DNA of 64,000 nucleotides from Verrucomicrobiota bacterium (GTDB taxonomy: Bacteria > Verrucomicrobiota > Verrucomicrobiia > CAIQCK01), in the NCBI GenBank assembly GCA_016235595.1, contig JACRJX010000035.1, forward strand, positions 49,814 to 113,813, given 5' to 3'. The notes beneath the pieces are model-generated. The model was not told where the DNA came from. It did no database searches and saw only the letters and a program-made list of their open reading frames with translations. The translations under genes and the position numbers were made by a program. Positions 56,501-63,798 of the stretch are shown here, in pieces (positions within the stretch are counted from its first letter, which is position 1; the number at the start of each line of letters is the position of its first letter).

Positions 56501-56531
56501 AGCAGTCATCACGCGCCGCGTCATGACTGCT
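56501..56531. promoter_or_regulatory. 31-nt near-perfect palindrome upstream of array gene 6, candidate operator
   Basis: Arms of 15 nt (56501-56515 and 56517-56531) are reverse complements with one mismatch around a central base; the arm reads AGCAGTCATSACGCG on the plus strand. It lies in the 67-nt gap between array genes 5 and 6, about 25-55 nt upstream of the start codon at 56476. It has the size of a dimeric repressor operator, but could also be an RNA hairpin. Confidence 0.45.
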
Positions 56532-56543
56532 GTGCGTGCGTCT

Positions 56544-57992
56544 TCATTGGTTGTTTTTGCTCTTGCGAGCCTCGCCACTCCGTTTCTTTCCACCTGCACG
56601 GTCTTTCTTGTTCTTGGTCGGCGGCAGCTCTTTACCAAAAGTGTCCTTGGTATCTTGCAGCCATTGTTGCAGCAGACCGCGATGCCGTGCCACTTCGCCG
56701 GCCAGCACGCTGTCGGCGATGAGATTCTTCATCTCGCCAGTATCCTTCTCCATGTCGAAGAACTGCTCGCGGTCTTCGCCGCTGGCGAAGGCGATATACT
56801 TGTAGCGGGCCGTGCGGATCATTCGCGCATCACCACCGCTGCTGCATTCCGACGCCACATACTCGCGCCACGGGACGGCTTTCCCTTCCACCAACGGTCG
56901 CAGGCTCCGCCCCTCGAGTGACGACGGCGCGGCGATGCCGGCGTAGTCGAGCAACGTCGGCAGGATGTCGAGACCGCTGACGAAGTGTTGCGAGTCCACA
57001 GCGGGCTTGGAGGCGGGCGGGGCGACAATCAACGGGACGGCGGCGGCCTCCTCGTAGAGTTTCTGCTTGGTGACCATCTGATGGGAACCCATCATTTCGC
57101 CGTGATCGGCGGTGAACATGACGACGGTGCTGGAACTCAGCCCGGCCCGGTCGAACGCCGCGAGCACGCGACCCACCTCCGCGTCGGCGATTTCCACGAG
57201 CCGGTAATAGATCCACAGGTATTCGCACCATTGACGTTCGGTCCAGTCGGCGTGGCGCCGCGCGAACTGCCGCAGTGCCGAAGGCAACGTGTCCGCATCG
57301 CGCAGATTCGGGCGCGCCGGCGGCAATTTCGCCGGATCGTCCGGCAACATCTTCTGCAGCGCGGCGCATTCGGGATATTCGCAAATGTCGTGCGGGTTGA
57401 GCACCGAGGCGACGAGGAGGAACGGTTTCTGGTGCGGCTGGCGGAGGAACTTGATGGCCGCGTCGGCAGTATTCGGGTCAACGGTCAGTCCCTTGCCTTC
57501 CTTGTCCTTGTCAACCTTGTGAGGGTCACGCCCCGCGAGCGGCAGCACGTCGAAGCCCGGCATCCGGCCGCTCTTGAACGAGGGAAATGCCGCTTTCAGG
57601 TGCCATTTGCCGGCGTAGGCGGTTTCGTAACCGGCGGCGCGGAACAACTCGCCCATCGTCGGCACGCCCTTCCCGGCAAGTTCTGCGTCGGCGTTGTCGT
57701 AGATGCCCAACTCGTGCGGCATTCGCGACGTGAAAAGGCTGCCGCGTGACGGACAGCAGAGCGGATAGGTGCAGTAGGACTTTTCGAACCGCACGCCGCG
57801 CGCCGCCAGCCGGTCGAGGTTCGGCGTCTTCACGTGCGGGTTGCCCGCACAACTTAGCGCACTGACGGTTTGCTGGTCGGTGATGAGAAATAGAATGTTC
57901 GTTGGCTGCTTGGCGGGCGCATCAGCGGCGCGCAGCATAGCCAGCGACGCCATCAGCAGCGCGCAGCCAACGAGAGTGATGAGATGTGTCAT
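56544..57992 (-). CDS. Sulfatase (array gene 5), DQQ-type with C-C-P-S-R motif
   Basis: A 482-residue exported sulfatase of a different subtype from its neighbours. Signal peptide LITLVGCALLMASLAMLRAADA. The first metal motif is LITDQQTVSALSCAG (Asp39-Gln40-Gln41 rather than Asp-Asp), typical of choline-sulfatase and heparan-sulfatase relatives. The formylglycine motif is C79-C80-P-S-R83, with Cys79 the residue to be oxidised. AYAGKWHLKAAFP and FTADHGEMMGSHQM (DHG rather than DNG) belong to the same subtype. The C-terminal 20 residues (NKKDRAGGKKRSGEARKSKNNQ without the last few) are strongly basic. It follows array gene 4 after 21 nt. Substrate not known. Confidence 0.92.
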   Translation of the reverse strand: MTHLITLVGCALLMASLAMLRAADAPAKQPTNILFLITDQQTVSALSCAGNPHVKTPNLDRLAARGVRFEKSYCTYPLCCPSRGSLFTSRMPHELGIYDNADAELAGKGVPTMGELFRAAGYETAYAGKWHLKAAFPSFKSGRMPGFDVLPLAGRDPHKVDKDKEGKGLTVDPNTADAAIKFLRQPHQKPFLLVASVLNPHDICEYPECAALQKMLPDDPAKLPPARPNLRDADTLPSALRQFARRHADWTERQWCEYLWIYYRLVEIADAEVGRVLAAFDRAGLSSSTVVMFTADHGEMMGSHQMVTKQKLYEEAAAVPLIVAPPASKPAVDSQHFVSGLDILPTLLDYAGIAAPSSLEGRSLRPLVEGKAVPWREYVASECSSGGDARMIRTARYKYIAFASGEDREQFFDMEKDTGEMKNLIADSVLAGEVARHRGLLQQWLQDTKDTFGKELPPTKNKKDRAGGKKRSGEARKSKNNQ

Positions 57993-58013
57993 ATTATGTC
58001 GGAGGTTGCGCTC

Positions 58014-59351
58014 TTATCGTTCTTTCTTCGCACGTTTCTTGGCTTTCTTGTTCGCCTTGTCTTTCGGCGTTGAGGGTGACGCCAACTGGGTGTTCCACTC
58101 GTCCCACAGGGCCTTGAGTTCCGCGACCTTCTCCGGCTGCTTGGAGGCGAGATTGTTTTTCTCGCCGATGTCCGTGGCAAGGTCGAACAACTCCGGCGGG
58201 TTCTTATCCATGTCGCCGTGGACCAGTTTCATGTCGCCGTGGCGGATGGCCCACATGCCGTCAATGCGCCAGCAGAGCGTCTGGTGCGGACGCTCCTTGT
58301 TTTCGCCGGCCAGATACGGCAGCAGGTTGACGCCATCGAGTTTCCACGCGGGGTCAACGGTCCCGCCCGCCGCCGCCACGCAGGTCGGCATCACGTCGAG
58401 TTGGATGACGGCGCGGTCCTCCACCTTGCCGGCGAGCAGCTTGCCTTTCCACTGCATCATCCACGGCAGGCGCGTGCCACCCTCCCAGCAGGTGTGTTTG
58501 TGGCCGCGCAACACGCCGTTGCCCTCGCGATGGCCGGGGGCGCCGTTGTCGCTGATGAAGAAGGTGAGCGTGTTCTCTTCCAGCTTCAGCGCGCGCAGCT
58601 TGCCGAGCACCACGCCGACGGCATCGTCCATCGCCGAGAGCATGCCGTCGAAGTCGCGGCGCTTCGCGTCGCTGATGTGCGCGAAGCGTTTCAGGTATTT
58701 CTCCGTCGCCTGATGAGGCGCGTGGACGGCGTTGAACGGCAGGTAGAGAAACCACGGGGCGTCCTTGTGCTTCTCGATCCAGTCCGACGCCCGCGCGGCG
58801 AATGCGTCGGTGGTGTAGAAGTCCTTGTCCGTCACGCGTTGCACCTCCGCCGAGACGCGGGAGTTCATGAAACCTTTCGGCGTGAAGTAAGAGCCGGGAT
58901 TGCCAGTGACACCGAAGTATTCGTCAAACCCCCGTTTCATCGGCAGATGCTCCGCGTCGTTGCCGAGATGCCATTTGCCGATTGCGCACGTCGCGTAGCC
59001 CAGCGTTTTCATGCGGTTGGCCAGCGTCGTCTCGGTCAACGGCAGTCCGCGGCCGGGCGCCATGCTGTTGTTCTCGTGGCCAAAGCGTTGTTGGTAGCGC
59101 CCGGTATTCAACCCCGCGCGCGAGGGCGAGCAGAGCGGCGCGGAGACGTAGCCGCTGGTGAACCGGATGCCGTTGGCGGCGATGGTGTCAATGTTCGGCG
59201 TCGGCACTTCCTTGAACCCGTAGCAGCCCAATTCGCCATAGCCGAGGTCGTCGGCATAGAGGATGAGGACGTTGGGTTTGTCGGCGGCGGAGGCCAACCA
59301 CGGAAAACACAGAAGACACGGAAGGATGAACCTGAGAACGCTTTGTTTCAT
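58014..59351 (-). CDS. Sulfatase (array gene 4), arylsulfatase A-type with basic tail
   Basis: A 445-residue exported sulfatase. Signal peptide MKQSVLRFILPCLLCFPWLA. D34/D35 in LYADDLGYGELGCYG; formylglycine motif C74-S-P-S-R78; CAIGKWHLGNDAEHLP; FISDNGAPGHREGN. It is the close paralogue of array gene 8 (same YVSxPxCSPSRAG and GLPLTETTLAN segments). The C-terminus is KDKANKKAKKRAKKER, the most basic of all tails here. The start overlaps the stop of array gene 3 by 4 nt (ATGA, 59348-59351), so they are translationally coupled. The combination with other subtypes suggests attack on several sulfate positions of one polymer. Confidence 0.93.
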   Translation of the reverse strand: MKQSVLRFILPCLLCFPWLASAADKPNVLILYADDLGYGELGCYGFKEVPTPNIDTIAANGIRFTSGYVSAPLCSPSRAGLNTGRYQQRFGHENNSMAPGRGLPLTETTLANRMKTLGYATCAIGKWHLGNDAEHLPMKRGFDEYFGVTGNPGSYFTPKGFMNSRVSAEVQRVTDKDFYTTDAFAARASDWIEKHKDAPWFLYLPFNAVHAPHQATEKYLKRFAHISDAKRRDFDGMLSAMDDAVGVVLGKLRALKLEENTLTFFISDNGAPGHREGNGVLRGHKHTCWEGGTRLPWMMQWKGKLLAGKVEDRAVIQLDVMPTCVAAAGGTVDPAWKLDGVNLLPYLAGENKERPHQTLCWRIDGMWAIRHGDMKLVHGDMDKNPPELFDLATDIGEKNNLASKQPEKVAELKALWDEWNTQLASPSTPKDKANKKAKKRAKKER

Positions 59352-60883
59352 GGTGCGCTCGCTTGTTTTCGTTTTCGGTCTTTTCTTCTCATTTTTTCAA
59401 CGGTGGCCGAGGCGTCGCCAGTCGCTTGCGGCGCGACGCCCTCAATGACCGGCACGGGCGGGATGTCTTTCCGCCACGCTTCGAGCCGGGCCGCGAGGTC
59501 CTTCATGACCGCCGCGTGGGCCGGGTCTTTCGCAAGGTTGTTGGTTTCCAACGGATCCTTGGTCATGTCGTAAAGCTCCGTCTCGCCGCCGCCGTGACGC
59601 GAGTTGTTCTTCTCGTTCTTGATGAACTTGTATTGCGTCGTGCGAATCATCGAGCTGTTGCGTTCGGCGAACGCGCGCTCTTTCCAGTCCTTCTCCGTGC
59701 CAGCCACGAGCTTCGTCACACTGCGGCCCTGGATGCCTTGCGACGGCAGGGATACGCCAGTCATCTCACAAAGCGTCGGCATCACATCAATGTTCTCGAC
59801 GATGTTGCTGACGACCGCACCGCGGTTGAACTGCGCCGCGAACGGGCTGGCCGGCGGGGCCTTCATCAGCAGCGGGATGCGCGTAGAGCCTTCATACATC
59901 GAACCTTTGAACCAGCGGTTGAGGTCGCCCAGCATATTACCGTGGTCGGCGGTGAAGACGATGAGCGTGTTCTCGGCGAGGCCCAACTCGCGCAATTGCC
60001 CCAGCAACCGTCCGACATTGTCGTCCACCATCGTCACCTTAGCGAAATAGGCGGCGGTCATCGCCTTGACGATCTTCGGATCGTTGACTTCGTGGCGATT
60101 CGCAGCGGTCTGCGGCTGCTTCGACGGATCATATTTGAACGTCGGCGGCAACGGCATCTGGTCGGACTCGAACATATTCCAATACGGCTCGCAGAGGTGC
60201 GACGGGCTGTGCGGGTCCAGGTAGCTCACGAACAGAAAGAATGGCTTCGCCTTGTCGCGCAGCCGCAGGAAATCCACCGCGCGGTCCGTGATCCAAAACG
60301 TTTGTGAATCTTCCTTCGGATACTTCAACTTGCCGAGGTCGCGGCCCAGCGGGTCGTCGGGGAACGGCTGAATCTCCAGCTTTCGCGCGGCGTTGCGGCC
60401 ATGTTTCTTCTCCACATCCTGAGGCCACGTCGGCAGCTTGCGGGGACCTTCGCCGCTGAACGACCAGAAGTAATCGAAGTTGTAGTCGGCGTTGGCCGGG
60501 ATGAAATGGAGTTTGCCGCTGATCGCGGTCTGGTAGCCGGCGTGTTTGAGGATGGCGGGCAACAGCAACTGCGGCTCGCGTGTCGGCGTGCTGTTGTCAG
60601 TAGCGCCGTGGACATGCGCATAACGGCTGGTAAAGAAACTGTAGCGTGACGGCGTGCAGATGGGCGCAACGGTGCAGGCGGTGGCGAACCGCGTGCCTTC
60701 GCGCGCGAGCCTGTCGAGGTTCGGCGTCTTGACGATGGTGTGGCCCGCGCAGCTCATCGCGTTCCACTTCATTTCGTCCACCATGATGAAAAGTATGTTG
60801 AACCTGGGTTGCGCTTCGGCGGCGTGAACCATCACCCACGGAACCAGCAGGAATGCGGCGGCAAGAATGAAAACGAGGTTCAT
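59348..60883 (-). CDS. Sulfatase (array gene 3), DHG-type
   Basis: A 511-residue exported sulfatase; the start at 60883 (MNLVFILAAAFLLVPWVMVHA) gives a good signal peptide, while thirteen earlier in-frame codons run into the preceding gene's stop. First metal motif LFIMVDEMKWNAM (Asp36-Glu37), formylglycine motif C76-T-P-S-R80, GKLHFIPANADYNFDYFW (KxH with Leu between), and FTADHGNMLGDLNRWFKGSMYEGST (DHG). This is the subtype of N-sulfoglucosamine/choline sulfatase-like enzymes. The tail (VEKMRRKDRKRKQASAP) is rich in Lys/Arg. It lies 35 nt downstream of array gene 2 and overlaps array gene 4 by 4 nt. Confidence 0.92.
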   Translation of the reverse strand: MNLVFILAAAFLLVPWVMVHAAEAQPRFNILFIMVDEMKWNAMSCAGHTIVKTPNLDRLAREGTRFATACTVAPICTPSRYSFFTSRYAHVHGATDNSTPTREPQLLLPAILKHAGYQTAISGKLHFIPANADYNFDYFWSFSGEGPRKLPTWPQDVEKKHGRNAARKLEIQPFPDDPLGRDLGKLKYPKEDSQTFWITDRAVDFLRLRDKAKPFFLFVSYLDPHSPSHLCEPYWNMFESDQMPLPPTFKYDPSKQPQTAANRHEVNDPKIVKAMTAAYFAKVTMVDDNVGRLLGQLRELGLAENTLIVFTADHGNMLGDLNRWFKGSMYEGSTRIPLLMKAPPASPFAAQFNRGAVVSNIVENIDVMPTLCEMTGVSLPSQGIQGRSVTKLVAGTEKDWKERAFAERNSSMIRTTQYKFIKNEKNNSRHGGGETELYDMTKDPLETNNLAKDPAHAAVMKDLAARLEAWRKDIPPVPVIEGVAPQATGDASATVEKMRRKDRKRKQASAP

Positions 60884-60918
60884 GATTTTTAGAGCTTCAT
60901 TCGGTGAAAAACGTGATG

Positions 60919-62322
60919 TCACTTCTGTTTGCGGCGCTTCGTTGCAGTCGCGGTGTCAGCCTGCACAACACCGCTTGGCACCGCGTTCTTAAGCAATGCG
61001 TCGAGCTTCGCACGAAGCTCCTTTGCTTTCTCCGGCTGGGAGTCAGCGAGATTCTTCTTTTCGGCGATGTCGTCGGCAAGGTTGTAAAGCTCCACGCCCT
61101 GCGTGACGCGGCTGGCTTTGCCGCGCGCCCGCTTGCCGGCGGGCTTGTCTCCGGATTCCTCCGCGCCTGCTCCGCTGGCGCCGACCAGCAGTTTCCAGTC
61201 GCCCATGCGGATGGCGGCTTGTTCGGGTCGGCCGCCGCAAAACAGCAATGCATCGTGCGGCGACTTCGCGCCCTGAGTGAGCACCGGCCAGATGTCGAGG
61301 CCGTCAAGCGGCAGCTTCTGCTCCAGTGTGCCACCGGCGAGTTTCAACAGCGTCGGATACCAGTCCACGGCGTGGATCGGTTCCTTGATGGTGCCGGCGG
61401 GTATGTGGCCGGGCCACGACGCGAACGCGCAGACGCGGATGCCACCTTCATAGATGGTGCCTTTGCCGGCGCGAAGCGGGCCGTTGGTGGTGATTCGGCC
61501 GGGATTCGGCCCTCCGTTGTCGCTGGAGAAAATAATGAGCGTATTTTGTTTCAAGCCCTTCTCCTCCAACGCGGCAACGACCTGGCCGATGGCCTCGTCC
61601 ATCGCCGAGAGCATGCCGGCGTAAGTGCGACGCGTGCCGGTGAGTTTGTCGTAGGCCGCGAGATAGCTTTCCGGCACCTGATGCGGCCCGTGAACGGCGT
61701 TGAAAGGCAGGTAGAGGAATAACGGTTTCCCGGGCTGCTTCTCGCGGATGCGACGGCAGGCTTCCTTGGCGATGAGATGCGTGGAGTAGCCTTCGTAGTT
61801 GCAGGGTTGGTCATCGCGATGCCAATCATGCATGTTGTCGCGAACATGGGTGAAGTAATCAATGGCGCCGAACCAGTGGCCGTATTGGTGGTCGAAGCCA
61901 CGTCGCGTCGGCCGATACGCTTCCTCGAATTCACCAAGATGCCATTTGCCGACGATGGCGGTCTCGTAGCCTGCTTCGCGCAGCGCCTGCGCCAGCGTCC
62001 GCTCTTCCAGTGGCAATCCCCACCGCGCGTGCGGTCGCACGATCGTATAGACGCCGGTGTGCGCGGCGTAGCGGCCGGTCATCAACGCCGCGCGCGTCGG
62101 CGAGCACACGGGCTGCACGTAATGCTCGTCGAGCACCGCGCCGGCGGTTGCGAGCTTGTCGAGGTGCGGTGTGTGGATTTCCTTGCAGCCCATGAAACCC
62201 ACATCGGTGCGGCCGAGGTCGTCGGCGAGGATGAAAACGATGTTGGGTTTTGAGGGTTCGGCGGCGACGGCATGACCAGCGAACAGACACAACGATGCGA
62301 GGAATGTGATGATGTGTTTCAT
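60919..62322 (-). CDS. Sulfatase (array gene 2), arylsulfatase B-type
   Basis: A 467-residue exported sulfatase. The start at 62322 (MKHIITFLASLCLFAGHAVA) overlaps the stop of array gene 1 by 4 nt; a much longer open frame upstream is not coding. D33/D34 in ILADDLGRTDVGFMG; formylglycine motif C73-S-P-T-R77; IVGKWHLGEFEEAYRPTRRGFDHQYGH (a strong arylsulfatase B/N-acetylgalactosamine-4-sulfatase signature); FSSDNGGPNPGR; HAVDWYPTLL. A basic, Gly-rich insertion (DKPAGKRARGKASR) sits close to the C-terminal lysine loop, and the last residues are TKRRKQK. Natural substrates of this subtype are 4-O-sulfated galactosamine or galactose units, so it suggests a galactan or chondroitin-like target. Confidence 0.93.
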   Translation of the reverse strand: MKHIITFLASLCLFAGHAVAAEPSKPNIVFILADDLGRTDVGFMGCKEIHTPHLDKLATAGAVLDEHYVQPVCSPTRAALMTGRYAAHTGVYTIVRPHARWGLPLEERTLAQALREAGYETAIVGKWHLGEFEEAYRPTRRGFDHQYGHWFGAIDYFTHVRDNMHDWHRDDQPCNYEGYSTHLIAKEACRRIREKQPGKPLFLYLPFNAVHGPHQVPESYLAAYDKLTGTRRTYAGMLSAMDEAIGQVVAALEEKGLKQNTLIIFSSDNGGPNPGRITTNGPLRAGKGTIYEGGIRVCAFASWPGHIPAGTIKEPIHAVDWYPTLLKLAGGTLEQKLPLDGLDIWPVLTQGAKSPHDALLFCGGRPEQAAIRMGDWKLLVGASGAGAEESGDKPAGKRARGKASRVTQGVELYNLADDIAEKKNLADSQPEKAKELRAKLDALLKNAVPSGVVQADTATATKRRKQK

Positions 62323-63779
62323 GGCTCTGGTTCTGGAGAAGTTGACGGTGGTTGCACGGCGGGGTCTGCTGTGTCGCGGACCCATTGGCGCAACGCGGCG
62401 TAGAGACGGTCGCGGTGCGGACGCGCCTCGGCGTTGCGGGCGAGGTCGTGGAGTTCGTCGGGGTCGGTTTGCAGGTCGTAGAATTCGAGCGCGGAGATTT
62501 TGCCGCCGAGGTTCTGAGGGTCCAGCCCGGCGAGGACGCGGAAAGCTTCGGGGAACCGGTCCTTCACGCGCACGGTCTCGGCGTAGGTGCGGTTGCCCCA
62601 CTTGGGCCACTCCTTGCTGTCGGCTTGCACCTGCCGCCAGGGTGATTCGGTTTTTTCGCGATAGATCAGCTTCCACCGGCCGTCGAATATCGCGCGCTCT
62701 TGCATGCCGTCGTTCGGCAGGTTGCCCCGGTGCGAAATCTCCGCGAAGACAAAGTTGCGCTCCTTCGCGCCGGGTCGGCCTTCCAGAACGCCGCGCAGCG
62801 AAATGCCGTGCAGGCCGGGCGGCACGGCAGCACCGGCCAGGTCCAACAGGGTGGGCATCAGGTCGAGTTCGCTGGCCAGCGCATGGGTTGTGCCCGCACG
62901 AATGCCCGGGCCGGCGAAAGCCAGCGGCACGCGCAAGCCGAGGTCGTAGGGCGTCATCTTGCCGTGCTGGAAGGTGGGGCCGTGGTCGCCCATGAAGACG
63001 ACGATAGTCCGCTCCTGCTGTCCCGACGCGCGGAGGACCTCCAACGCCTGGCCCACCAGCACGTCGGCTCGTTCGATGCCGGCCAAGTATTCCGCCCAAT
63101 CCTTCCGCACGACCGGCGTGTCGGGCAGAAACGCCGGCAGCTTCACCTCGCCCGGTTGGACGCGGATTTTCACCTTGTCGCTGTTCGGATACGGCCGGTG
63201 CGTGTCGGGGATGTTGTAGAGCAGAAACCACGGCCGCCCGGTCGCGGTCGCGCGTTCCAAGAAGCCCTTCATCACCTGCCCCGTCGGATTTGGCAAAAAC
63301 TCATCATAGGGAAACTTCTCGACCGGCGCGACGTGCAGCTTGTGCGTGACGCCCTGGTAATAGCCCGCGGCCTTCAACCGCTCCGTCAGCGTCGGGATGT
63401 CCGCGTCAATGCGGTTCCGCACGTAGAGCGGGAACCGGCGTTGGGCGGGCGTCAACTCGGCGGTCGGTTTGTGGTAGTTGACGGTATTATTGAGGATGCC
63501 GTTGCGGTGGTTATGCAGGGCGGTGTAGAAGCAGGCTTTCGAGGCGGAACAGACCGGGTAAGCGACGAAGGCGTTGCGGAACAACACGCCTGACCGCGCC
63601 AGCCCATCCATGTGCGGTGTCTGCAATCCCGTCGTTCCCAGGCAGCCGAGATGCGCGCCTTGGTCCTCGGTGAGGATGAAGAGGATGTTGGGGCGCGGCG
63701 CGGCGGCGGTGGTGGCTTGAACAACCGTCAGCGCGAGGAGCAGACAACCGGCGGTGAGCACCCTCAGGAGGTGGTTCAT
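62319..63779 (-). CDS. Sulfatase (array gene 1), SGSH-like, with the variant C-S-A-S-K active-site motif
   Basis: A 486-residue exported sulfatase. Signal peptide VLTAGCLLLALTVVQATTAAA. The first metal motif is LFILTEDQGAHLG (Glu38-Asp39-Gln40), the formylglycine region C77-S-A-S-K81, where Lys replaces the Arg that normally follows, and HKLHVAPVEKFPYDEF retains the KxH pair; FMGDHGPTFQHGK is the DHG form. The whole agrees with the heparan N-sulfatase (SGSH)-like subtype. Unlike the others, its tail is acidic and proline-rich (QPPSTSPEPEP). It is the first sulfatase of the array, 19 nt after the gene that enters from the right edge. Activity depends on whether the Lys variant is still modified to formylglycine. 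Confidence 0.9.
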   Translation of the reverse strand: MNHLLRVLTAGCLLLALTVVQATTAAAPRPNILFILTEDQGAHLGCLGTTGLQTPHMDGLARSGVLFRNAFVAYPVCSASKACFYTALHNHRNGILNNTVNYHKPTAELTPAQRRFPLYVRNRIDADIPTLTERLKAAGYYQGVTHKLHVAPVEKFPYDEFLPNPTGQVMKGFLERATATGRPWFLLYNIPDTHRPYPNSDKVKIRVQPGEVKLPAFLPDTPVVRKDWAEYLAGIERADVLVGQALEVLRASGQQERTIVVFMGDHGPTFQHGKMTPYDLGLRVPLAFAGPGIRAGTTHALASELDLMPTLLDLAGAAVPPGLHGISLRGVLEGRPGAKERNFVFAEISHRGNLPNDGMQERAIFDGRWKLIYREKTESPWRQVQADSKEWPKWGNRTYAETVRVKDRFPEAFRVLAGLDPQNLGGKISALEFYDLQTDPDELHDLARNAEARPHRDRLYAALRQWVRDTADPAVQPPSTSPEPEP

Positions 63780-63798
63780 GGCGAGTTCTGATTCGGGT

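Noticed and set aside
62323..63231. The upstream 303 codons of the frame that contains array gene 2
   Set aside because: It is another frame of array gene 1 and is Arg/His-rich without domain similarity. The real start (62322) has a signal peptide and overlaps the previous stop.
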